Program-made: the position numbers and the translations under genes
Source of the DNA: an uncultured Bacilli bacterium
GTDB lineage: Bacteria > Bacillota_I > Bacilli_A > RF39 > UBA660
Assembly (NCBI GenBank): GCA_944350445.1
Contig: CALVOW010000014.1
Location: 1 to 37,757 of the forward strand
DNA length: 37,757 bases
Reading direction: 5' to 3'
The notes under the pieces: generated by a model
What the model was told of the DNA's origin: nothing
Database searches by the model: none
The model's input: the letters and a program-made list of their open reading frames with translations, nothing else
Shown here: positions 31,060-37,757 of the stretch, one piece after another
Numbering within the stretch: position 1 is the first letter of the stretch
Layout: each line of letters opens with the position of its first letter

Positions 31060-31596
31060 TTAAGCTTTTTTTATTTGATTCAATTCACATTCAATTGTCG
31101 TTTCTTGACCAAATAAATCAACAATTGCATTAACTTGCTTGTTCTCTTCGTCAATTGATTCAATTTTTCCAAACATACCTGAGAATGGTCCATCAACAAT
31201 TTTAATTTGATCTCCATCATTCAAATCATTTTTAATATCAATTCTAGCCATTCCCATACTATTTAAAATATTATCAACTTCATAAGGTTGAAGTGGAGTA
31301 GGTTTAGCACCTTTTCCACTAGAACCAATAAAACCGGTTACCCCAGGCGTATTACGAACTACAAACCAAGCCTCATCGCTCATAACCATTTCAACTAATA
31401 TATAACCTGGAAATATTTTCTTAATTTTTTCCTTTTGAACACCATTTTTTTCTTCAATTACTTTCTCTTCTGGGACAATTACTCGATAAATATAATCTTT
31501 CATATCCATAGAATTTGCACGCATTTCTAGTTTTTCTTTTACTTTGTTTTCATGTCCTGAATAAGTATTAACTACATACCATTGTTTCTCTTCCAT
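31060..31596 (-). CDS. nusG: Transcription termination/antitermination factor NusG
   Basis: The 178-residue product has the NGN domain (WYVVNTYSGHENKVKEKLE, FPGYILVEMVM, VVRNTPGVTGFIG) and the C-terminal KOW domain (DGDQIKIVDGPFSGMFGKI). NusG binds RNA polymerase and couples it with the ribosome and Rho. It follows secE by 11 bases. Normally rplK comes next; here two kinase-like genes do. Confidence 0.97.
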   Translation of the reverse strand: MEEKQWYVVNTYSGHENKVKEKLEMRANSMDMKDYIYRVIVPEEKVIEEKNGVQKEKIKKIFPGYILVEMVMSDEAWFVVRNTPGVTGFIGSSGKGAKPTPLQPYEVDNILNSMGMARIDIKNDLNDGDQIKIVDGPFSGMFGKIESIDEENKQVNAIVDLFGQETTIECELNQIKKA

Positions 31597-31607
31597 CTAA
31601 ACCCCTC

Positions 31608-31817
31608 CTATATTAATGTTTTTACAAGTGCCATAATAAGTTCAATCAAATAAAAATATACACCAAAAAATATTACAAAACAAATCGTTGCAACACTATA
31701 TTTAACCATATCTTTTTTATTTGGAAAATGAACTTTTGACATTTCCTTTTTAATTTGTTTAAAAAGACCATCTTTTTTTACATCTTTTGTTTCTTTTTTA
31801 TTTACTTTTTTTCCCAT
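31608..31817 (-). CDS. secE: Preprotein translocase subunit SecE
   Basis: The 69-residue product is a short, single-span SecE: a basic N-terminus, the conserved FKQIKKEMSKVHFPNKKDMVKYS and one membrane helix (about 43-65). It is part of SecYEG. GGGAG precedes the ATG. It is the first gene of the secE-nusG transcript. Confidence 0.95.
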   Translation of the reverse strand: MGKKVNKKETKDVKKDGLFKQIKKEMSKVHFPNKKDMVKYSVATICFVIFFGVYFYLIELIMALVKTLI

Positions 31818-31869
31818 AGTTTCTCCCTTTTTAAAGTTAAATAAAAAACACTTTCGTGCCTATGCATAT

Positions 31870-31898
31870 AAAATATCATAATTTATATGAAAAAGCAA
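31870..31898 (-). promoter_or_regulatory. Promoter of secE-nusG within nested inverted repeats
   Basis: The minus strand has TTGCTT (31898-31893), 17-bp spacer and extended -10 TGA-TATTTT (box 31875-31870). The promoter lies between AAAAACACTT and AAGTGTTTTT, which are inverted copies; the latter, with CACGAAAGTG, is followed by six T and could also terminate upstream transcription. Confidence 0.75.
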
Positions 31899-31928
31899 GT
31901 GTTTTTCAATTTAAACTCTTCAATTTTT

Positions 31929-32534
31929 TTATCTTAAAATAAAAGTATAAACAAATAAACCAATTAAATAAATAAGAGTTAAAATACTTGGAATAAATAA
32001 AATATTAACATAGGCTGTTTCTTCATTAACAAAAGCCCGACCAATTGCAGTTGACAAAGTTTTTCTTCTAACATTAGTATTTTGATTGCTATTAGCTTGT
32101 TGTTTTTTAACTAAATAATCATTCATATAACAAACATTAAGACGTCTAAAAACTTCTTCATAATATTCATAAATTTCTTCGGGAATAATTCCTAGTTGAT
32201 TAAATTTTTCTAAATTATCTTGTAAAAAGTTAAAATGTTCTTGATTCATATTACCATCGACTGGCATGTGATTATAGGCAAAAAGACCAATTTTTGAATT
32301 TTGAAAAATATTTATTTCCTTGGCATTTTGACAAGCACTCAAATTTCCTAAAACCAAGCGAAAAGAATTAAATGTTAATTTACCATTTTCTAAAACTATT
32401 TTTTTAGGATTAAAATCATAAATATAAAAATTATTATTGTGTAAATATTCAAGCCAAGAATCAAGTTGAATAAGAAAATTGGTTAACTGAACGGGATCAG
32501 TTGATATTTCTTCAATTTTTTCAAAAAGGGTCAT
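31929..32534 (-). CDS. Tail-anchored pseudokinase-like protein
   Basis: The 201-residue product ends in one hydrophobic helix (about 176-199), so it is probably tail-anchored with the main part in the cytoplasm. The segment YLHNNNFYIYDFNPKKIVLENGKL, followed by TFNSFRLV, mimics the HRDLKPENILLDENG...DFG region of protein kinases, but the catalytic Asn is Lys and DFG is replaced, so it is likely inactive. The N-lobe is missing. It resembles in outline the C-lobe half of EssB-type pseudokinases, without evidence for a type VII system here. A GAGGTGAT site precedes the ATG. Confidence 0.65.
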   Translation of the reverse strand: MTLFEKIEEISTDPVQLTNFLIQLDSWLEYLHNNNFYIYDFNPKKIVLENGKLTFNSFRLVLGNLSACQNAKEINIFQNSKIGLFAYNHMPVDGNMNQEHFNFLQDNLEKFNQLGIIPEEIYEYYEEVFRRLNVCYMNDYLVKKQQANSNQNTNVRRKTLSTAIGRAFVNEETAYVNILFIPSILTLIYLIGLFVYTFILR

Positions 32535-32548
32535 AAAATCACCTCACT

Positions 32549-32586
32549 TTAAGATTATAAGCATCCTATCTTAATTAAGATTATAA
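32549..32586 (-). promoter_or_regulatory. Tandem -10-like direct repeats upstream of the pseudokinase gene
   Basis: TTAAGATTATAA occurs at 32549-32560 and again at 32575-32586, 26 bases apart. On the minus strand each contains TATAAT, the nearer copy in a TGCT-TATAAT context. They may be two promoters or operator sites. Confidence 0.5.
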
Positions 32587-32630
32587 CACTAAAAATTTAA
32601 GATGTAAATTATCTTCGAAAAATTAACTAA

Positions 32631-32664
32631 AAACTGCTAAGAGAATAATTCTTTTAGCAGTTTA
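32631..32664. terminator. Terminator of the arc operon
   Basis: AAACTGCTAA-g-AGAAT and ATTCT-t-TTAGCAGTTT form a long stem with a short loop just after the arcD-like stop. The minus strand continues TTTTAG, so it terminates the arc operon. Confidence 0.8.
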
Positions 32665-32668
32665 GATT

Positions 32669-34114
32669 TTATATTAATAAAGAAACAAATTCTAAAATTA
32701 TAATATTAACAAGAGCAATTGTAATAACTATTTTTAAAGCCCATTTAAACCAAGTTGTATATTCGACCTTAGCAAGAGCAAGACCACCCATAATAGCACC
32801 ACAAGTTGGAGTAATTAAATTAACAAGCCCATTGGCTGATACAAGAGTCATAATAGCAACTTCACTACTATATCCCAAATTAGTAGCAAGCGGAGTTATA
32901 ATTGGCGTTGATAAAGCTGCTAAGCCACTTGATGACGGAACTAAAATTGATAAAACAATATGAAGTAGATAATTAAGTGGTACAAATAAAAATTCTGGTA
33001 AATTTTTAAGTAAATTACTAGCATTATAGATTATATAATTATCTAAATAGGTTGTTTGCATTAAAACACTTGCACCTCTAGCAACCGCAATAATTAAAAT
33101 TACGCCAATCATATCATTAGCTCCATCAATAAATGTATCAACAATATCTTTTTCTTTCATTTTATTAACAAGAGCTATAATAATTGTCATAACTAAAAAC
33201 CATAAAGCAGCCTCGTAAAACCACCAATTACCAAGACTTGATCCAGTTAACCAACCAGTAAATTTATCAAAGAAAGTTATATTAAATTCGCCCCAGGGAA
33301 TAAAACCAATTATCATAATAATAAAAGTAAACATAAGTAAAACTAAAGTAATCTTTTGTCTGGTTGTTAATTTTACTTCTTTTTTATTATGTTCTATTTC
33401 AATTTCTTCTTTGAACTTTTTCTCCATATTTTTCTGTTCTCTTAATGATAGGAAAGTCGAACCTTTATCTTGTTTAACTTTTTTAGCATAACGCATAACA
33501 AAGAAAATAGAAATTAATAAAGTTGTAATCCAAAGTAAAAAGCCAATAAAAATGACATAACCTTGATTTACTTTAATACCATCTGGCAAGCTACTAATAG
33601 CTGCTCCTACGGCAAAAGGATTAATAGTTGAGCCTAAAACTCCTGATCCTGCCCCAAGTAATACCACAGCTGACCCTACTAAGGTATCCATTCCAGCTGC
33701 AACCATACAGGCCGCAATTAAAACATAAAAGCCTACGGTTTCTTCAAGCATTCCATAAGTAGTTCCACCAATTGAAAAGATTAACATCAAAATAGGAATT
33801 AAAACTAATTCATTACCTTTTAATTTTTTTACTAATACTTTAATTCCTGTTTCCAAAGCACCCGTTTTGGTTAAAATTCCTAAGAAGCCTCCTAAAACTA
33901 AAATAAATATACTAACATCAACCGCATCAGCAAAGCCTAGAATAGGGGATAATAAAATATCGGATAATTTAGCTCCAACCGTTCCACTTCCGTTAACAAT
34001 TTCCTCACCAACAAAACTAGCATTTGGAAGAAGATGCGATAATATTCCAAGTAAAAAGATTAAAATTAAAATAATCGAAAAAGCTGATAAAATTGTTTTT
34101 CTTCTTTTAACCAT
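32669..34114 (-). CDS. ArcD-like/YfcC-family arginine-ornithine exchanger
   Basis: The 481-residue product has about twelve membrane segments and motifs of the YfcC family: FSIGGTTYGMLEET, GSGVLGSTINPFAVG and LVSANGLVNLITPTCGAIMGG. Members next to arc genes exchange arginine for ornithine. As the last gene of arcA-arcB-arcC-arcD, it is most likely the ornithine/arginine antiporter (ArcD2 type). Its ATG shares one base with the arcC stop (TAATG); the GGAGG site lies in the last arcC codons. A charged loop (about 207-250) divides the two halves. Confidence 0.87.
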   Translation of the reverse strand: MVKRRKTILSAFSIILILIFLLGILSHLLPNASFVGEEIVNGSGTVGAKLSDILLSPILGFADAVDVSIFILVLGGFLGILTKTGALETGIKVLVKKLKGNELVLIPILMLIFSIGGTTYGMLEETVGFYVLIAACMVAAGMDTLVGSAVVLLGAGSGVLGSTINPFAVGAAISSLPDGIKVNQGYVIFIGFLLWITTLLISIFFVMRYAKKVKQDKGSTFLSLREQKNMEKKFKEEIEIEHNKKEVKLTTRQKITLVLLMFTFIIMIIGFIPWGEFNITFFDKFTGWLTGSSLGNWWFYEAALWFLVMTIIIALVNKMKEKDIVDTFIDGANDMIGVILIIAVARGASVLMQTTYLDNYIIYNASNLLKNLPEFLFVPLNYLLHIVLSILVPSSSGLAALSTPIITPLATNLGYSSEVAIMTLVSANGLVNLITPTCGAIMGGLALAKVEYTTWFKWALKIVITIALVNIIILEFVSLLI

Positions 34115-35055
34115 TAGTTTCCTCCAATAATTTTTGTTCCAACTCCATCTAAAAAAGCTTTATCGGCTTGTTCAAGGGAGGTAATAATAGCTTTTTTATT
34201 TGAAGACTTAACAAATTCAATACATGCTTTAACTTTTGGTAACATACTACCACTTGCAAATTCATGATTATCAATATGTTTAAGAGCTTCACTGACTGTC
34301 ATTACATCAATTCCTTGTTGCATATCGGTATTAAAATTTAAATAAACTTTATCAATAGAAGTTAAAATTAACAAAGTATCGGCACCTATTTCTTTGGCAA
34401 GTAGGGCACTTGATAAATCTTTATCAATTACAGCATCAACACCTTCTAATAATTTTATTTTATCTGTTTTTATAACTGGTATTCCACCACCTCCAACAGC
34501 AATGACAACAATATCATTATCTAAAAGAGTTTTTATAACTCTTTTTTCGATTATATCAATTGGAGTAGGTGAAGGAACAACTCTTCGGTAACCTCTTCCA
34601 GCATCGTTTACAAAAGTATAACCTTTTTCTTTGGCAATTTTTAAAGATTCTTCCTCGGAATAAAAACCACCAATTGGTTTTGTCGGATTTAAAAAAGCCT
34701 TATCATTTGGATCCACTAATACTTGGGTTATAACGGTTGCACAATCTTTTTTTATTTTCTCTCTTTCTAATTCATCTTGAAGAACTTGTTGTAATTGATA
34801 GCCAATATAGCCTTGACTCATACTTCCACATTCAGCAAAAGGCATAAAAGGTGTTTTAACCTCACCAACAGCTGAATATTCCATAGCAAGGGAAATTTGA
34901 CCTACTTGCGGACCATTACCATGTGTTAACACTACTTGATTACCATCTTTAATTAATTTAACAATAATTCTAGCCACACTTTCTAATTTTTCTAATTGCT
35001 CCTTAGGTGTGGTTCCTAAGGCATTTCCTCCAAGGGCAACTACAATTTTACTCAC
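34114..35055 (-). CDS. arcC: Carbamate kinase
   Basis: ArcC makes ATP from carbamoyl phosphate and ADP, the ATP-yielding step of the arginine deiminase pathway. The 313-residue product has [36 protein letters not shown] and [10 protein letters not shown], all typical. It starts with GTG at 35055, overlapping the argF-type gene by eight bases, with a GGAGG site in the overlap. Confidence 0.97.
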   Translation of the reverse strand: MSKIVVALGGNALGTTPKEQLEKLESVARIIVKLIKDGNQVVLTHGNGPQVGQISLAMEYSAVGEVKTPFMPFAECGSMSQGYIGYQLQQVLQDELEREKIKKDCATVITQVLVDPNDKAFLNPTKPIGGFYSEEESLKIAKEKGYTFVNDAGRGYRRVVPSPTPIDIIEKRVIKTLLDNDIVVIAVGGGGIPVIKTDKIKLLEGVDAVIDKDLSSALLAKEIGADTLLILTSIDKVYLNFNTDMQQGIDVMTVSEALKHIDNHEFASGSMLPKVKACIEFVKSSNKKAIITSLEQADKAFLDGVGTKIIGGN

Positions 35056-36049
35056 TTATATTTCCTCCTAATGTTGCTAATAATATAGCTTTTATGGTGT
35101 GCATTCTATTTTCAGCTTCAACAAATACTTTTGATTTATCTGATAAAAATACTTCATCAGTTACTTCCATTTCTTTTAAATTAAATTTTTCATAAATTTC
35201 TCGACCAATTGTTGTATTTAAATCATGAAAAGAGGGTAGGCAATGTAAAAAAATAGCATTTGGATTAGCTAAATCCAGCATTTCTTTGTTTACTTGATAA
35301 GGTTTTAATAAATTAATTCGCTCTTTCCAAATATCATCACTTTCACCCATTGAAACCCAGACATCTGTATAAATTACGTTGGCATTTTTTAAAGCCTCAT
35401 CTTTATTATCAGTAAAATTAATTACACAATTATTTTTTAAAGCAATTTGCTTGCATTCCTCTATTAAATTAGTATTTGGTCTTAATTCTTTAGGACTTAA
35501 AGCTGTAAAATCAATTCCCATTTTACTACATGCAACCATTAAAGAATTAGCAACATTATTTCTAGCATCGCCACAAAAAACTAATTTTAAACCTTTTAAA
35601 TAGCCAAAATTTTCTTCGATAGTCATTAAATCAGCTAACATTTGGGTTGGGTGAAATTCATTGGTTAAACCATTCCAAACCGGAACGCCAGCATTTTTTC
35701 CTAAATTTTCGACAATTTCTTGTTCAAATCCCCGATACTCAATACCATCATACATACGACCTAATACTTTGGCTGTATCTTCAATACTTTCTTTTTTTCC
35801 CATTTGACTACTAGCTGGATCTAAATAAGTTACTCCCATACCTAAATCATAACCAGCAACTTCAAATGCACATCTTGTTCTAGTTGAAGTTTTTTCAAAT
35901 AATAAAACAATATTTTTTCCTTTTAAATAAGGTTTTTGCATTCCTTCTTTTTTTTCTTGTTTTAATTTATGCGACAAATCCAATAGATAACGAATTTCCT
36001 CTTCGGTATAATCTAATAATTTTAAAAAACTTCTGCCTTGTAAATTCAT
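35048..36049 (-). CDS. arcB: Ornithine carbamoyltransferase (catabolic)
   Basis: The 333-residue enzyme has [15 protein letters not shown] (carbamoyl phosphate binding), [11 protein letters not shown] and [10 protein letters not shown] (ornithine/carbamoyl site). In this context it works in the catabolic direction, splitting citrulline with phosphate into ornithine and carbamoyl phosphate. The frame is open to 36082, but AGGGAGG before the ATG at 36049 is the start; this ATG overlaps the arcA TGA stop (ATGA). Confidence 0.96.
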   Translation of the reverse strand: MNLQGRSFLKLLDYTEEEIRYLLDLSHKLKQEKKEGMQKPYLKGKNIVLLFEKTSTRTRCAFEVAGYDLGMGVTYLDPASSQMGKKESIEDTAKVLGRMYDGIEYRGFEQEIVENLGKNAGVPVWNGLTNEFHPTQMLADLMTIEENFGYLKGLKLVFCGDARNNVANSLMVACSKMGIDFTALSPKELRPNTNLIEECKQIALKNNCVINFTDNKDEALKNANVIYTDVWVSMGESDDIWKERINLLKPYQVNKEMLDLANPNAIFLHCLPSFHDLNTTIGREIYEKFNLKEMEVTDEVFLSDKSKVFVEAENRMHTIKAILLATLGGNISE

Positions 36050-37290
36050 TTTTCCTCCCTTCGAAGTGGCATACTCATACACCTTGGACCACCACGACCT
36101 CTTGATAATTCGGCACTTGCCATCTCAATTACTTTAATACCATTTTCTCGTAAATAAGCATTAGTAATATTATTACGATTATAAACAATTACAACTCCTG
36201 GAGCAATACATAACGTGTTAGTTCCATCATTCCACTGTTCTCTTTGACTTGCTACATCATCGCCACCGGCACATGGAAACAAAGTAATTGGACGATTTAA
36301 ATAACTTGTTAATATATTTTCTAAGGAATCATTTATTTCTCGAACGTTTAAATCTTCATCACTATCCGGATCATTTCCTTCTTTAATTTCAAATACTTGA
36401 AGAGTTTTCATAATTCCTGGATGATAGGTAAACTTATCAACATCAATCTGCGTAAAAACTGTATCTAAATGCATAAAAGCTCTTGAATTTGGAATATTAA
36501 AAGCTAAAATAGTATCAATTTGACAATTAGGATTTTTGAATAAATTCTTAGCTAATTTATCAATAGCACCAGCTTCTGTCCTTTGAGATATTCCAACAGC
36601 TAAAATATGTTCATTTAAATTTAAAATATCTCCACCTTCAATATGCCAATCATAATACCTATCATAATACTTTTCAATATTATTTTTAAACTTAGGATGA
36701 TAATTAAAAATATATTCAGCATAAATAGTTTCTCTATTTCTAGTTACCGAATACATTTTATTTAAAACCACTCCATTACCAACACTTGCAAAAGGATCTC
36801 TTGTAAAATATAAATTTGGCATAGGCTCTAAAATAAAATCTGTTTCTGCGGTAACTAAATCAACTAAAGATTTTTCCATTACTCTTTTATTTCTATCTAA
36901 TTCATAAATTTGCACACCTTCCATTGTCTTCAAAACTAATTCTTTGGCATCTTCAATAGACATTAAATAAATAAATACTAAATCACGATATTTGGGAGTA
37001 TTTACACCACCTTCTTTAATAAATTGTTTTATAAATTTTTCTTTTATTTCGGGATTTAAATTTAAGGTTTCTGCCATTAAATCTTCTAAATAATACACTT
37101 TAACACCATTATCTCTTAAAATTTGGACGAATTCATCATGTTCTGCTTGAGCAACTTTTAAATAGGGAATATCGTCAAATAGTAACCGATGAAGTGTATC
37201 GGGAGTTAAATTCAAAAGCTCCTTTCCTGGTCTATGGACCAATACTTCTTTTAATGGTTTTATTTCACTTGTTACATTAATTGCACTCAT
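36046..37290 (-). CDS. arcA: Arginine deiminase
   Basis: ArcA hydrolyses arginine to citrulline and ammonia. The 414-residue product has [12 protein letters not shown], the catalytic [10 protein letters not shown] region and the nucleophile Cys in [13 protein letters not shown]. Its last codons hold the ribosome-binding site of arcB. It is the first gene of the arc operon. Ammonia release protects against acid, and the pathway gives one ATP per arginine. A TAAGGAGG site precedes the ATG. Confidence 0.97.
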   Translation of the reverse strand: MSAINVTSEIKPLKEVLVHRPGKELLNLTPDTLHRLLFDDIPYLKVAQAEHDEFVQILRDNGVKVYYLEDLMAETLNLNPEIKEKFIKQFIKEGGVNTPKYRDLVFIYLMSIEDAKELVLKTMEGVQIYELDRNKRVMEKSLVDLVTAETDFILEPMPNLYFTRDPFASVGNGVVLNKMYSVTRNRETIYAEYIFNYHPKFKNNIEKYYDRYYDWHIEGGDILNLNEHILAVGISQRTEAGAIDKLAKNLFKNPNCQIDTILAFNIPNSRAFMHLDTVFTQIDVDKFTYHPGIMKTLQVFEIKEGNDPDSDEDLNVREINDSLENILTSYLNRPITLFPCAGGDDVASQREQWNDGTNTLCIAPGVVIVYNRNNITNAYLRENGIKVIEMASAELSRGRGGPRCMSMPLRREEK

Positions 37291-37514
37291 AATCCTCCTT
37301 ATACTTATACATTTAATTCATATTCTCTTTATTATTTTGTCAATATCGAGGAAAATAATTCGCATAATAAAAATTTTTTAACAGTAATTTCCAAATCTAT
37401 TTATCCTCTATTATAGATTTATTATAACACGTTATCTTTTTTTAAATGATATAAAAGTTAAAAGAAGACAAAAATTTGACAAAAATATCACCTAATATTA
37501 ACCAATATTATCAT
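37291..37514 (-). promoter_or_regulatory. arcA upstream region with two promoter candidates
   Basis: An extended -10 TGT-TATAAT (37439-37431) and, nearer, TTGACA (37343-37338) with TATGAA 15 bases on are both possible starts; the first has no -35 and the second a short spacer. I looked for an ArgR/ARC box and found only single half-sites. No gene is seen in this region. Confidence 0.4.
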
Positions 37515-37546
37515 AAAAAAAATAGTTTAGATAAAACCAAAACTAT
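37515..37546 (-). terminator. Terminator of the Rpn-type gene
   Basis: ATAGTTT (37522-37528) pairs with AAACTAT (37540-37546), and the minus strand reads eight T (37522-37515). It lies 12 bases after the stop of the gene at the right edge. Confidence 0.75.
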
Positions 37547-37557
37547 CTTTTAAATTA

Positions 37558-37757
37558 TTATAAATTTTCTTCAATTTTTTTTATCTCTTCAAAGGATAAA
37601 TTAGTATATTTGCTAATTACATCAAATGGTAAATTATCATTTAACATACTTTTAGCAATTTCTCTTTTTTCATGGTTAGCACCATCAGCAAAACCTTGTT
37701 CAAGACCTTTTTTATGTCCATCTTCTTCATAGGCTAACTTTGTTAATTCATCCATTT
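37558..37757 (-). CDS. Rpn/PD-(D/E)XK nuclease family transposase, C-terminal part
   Basis: Only the last 65 residues are in the window; the gene runs off the right edge. The segment GHKKGLEQGFADGANHEKREIAKSMLNDNLPFDVISKYTNLSFEEIKKI has the helical, Glu-rich tail of Rpn-type recombination-promoting nuclease/transposase proteins, where EKGIEQGIE-type repeats precede a short LxxEEIxxITGLSxEEI-like helix pair. The catalytic PD-(D/E)XK part would be outside the window. Domain assignment from the tail only. Confidence 0.7.
   Translation of the reverse strand, partial: MDELTKLAYEEDGHKKGLEQGFADGANHEKREIAKSMLNDNLPFDVISKYTNLSFEEIKKIEENL

Noticed and set aside
33867-34130. Plus-strand frame opposite the arcD-like gene
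   Set aside because: Shadow of a membrane-protein gene; composition and lack of start signals argue against it.
37291-37340. ArgR/ARC box before arcA
   Set aside because: Only single half-sites such as TGAAT are present; no full 18-bp match.
1-37757. CRISPR arrays, tRNA or rRNA genes, intact insertion sequences
   Set aside because: Looked for regularly spaced repeats, cloverleaf-like GC-rich stretches and transposase motifs; none found apart from the Rpn-type tail at the right edge.

Overview
The window is a very AT-rich stretch of bacterial chromosome, almost entirely coding and almost entirely on the minus strand. The genes point to a low-GC Firmicute of the Bacilli side, possibly a reduced-genome gut relative of Mollicutes/Erysipelotrichia (lineage is inferred from gene content only). 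It keeps a wall (murA, tagO-like, mreB/mbl, bifunctional PBP), the arginine deiminase pathway and three sporulation-type genes (spoIIR, a degenerate spoIIQ-like M23 gene, gerQ). TGA is used as a stop: agrA/agrC and arcA/arcB overlap through ATGA and tryptophan is TGG, so the code is standard and not the Mycoplasma code.

Layout. 1-3400: secA, hpf, cold-shock gene. 3641-6583: a complete agr-type peptide quorum-sensing locus: agrB and a 41-residue agrD on the plus strand, facing agrA-agrC on the minus strand across a shared terminator; agrA-agrC directly follow a tagO-like gene. 6603-18160: an envelope, translation and sporulation block (tagO, mbl, spoIIQ-like, DUF1146, rpiB, rpmE, SGNH hydrolase, murA, fba, a Pro/Thr-linker membrane protein, spoIIR, prmC, prfA, rpoE), whose gene set resembles, in compressed form, the rpoE-to-secA side of the Bacillus subtilis chromosome. 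18269-23973: bifunctional PBP, pduL-type phosphotransacylase, gerQ, a LemA-like protein, and cdaA-cdaR for c-di-AMP. 24045-26337: a three-gene ABC transporter.

26415-31817: the secE-nusG-rplK-rplA-rplJ-rplL cluster, with a canonical L10 leader and two L1-target-like RNA elements. Between nusG and rplK lie three extra genes: two paralogous protein-kinase-fold proteins and a small helical protein. The small gene lies on a 763-bp segment bounded by 38-bp direct repeats (37/38 identical), one of which is the 3' end of a kinase-like gene. Upstream of secE is a tail-anchored pseudokinase-like protein. 32669-37290: arcA-arcB-arcC-arcD-like operon with overlapping genes. The right edge cuts an Rpn-type nuclease/transposase gene.

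Most worth following up: the agr system with its predicted Trp-containing cyclic peptide; the kinase-fold genes around nusG/secE and the repeat-bounded insertion beside rplK; duplicated L1-type sites; and a terminator stem that contains the spoIIR ribosome-binding site. No rRNA, tRNA, CRISPR array or intact insertion sequence was seen.
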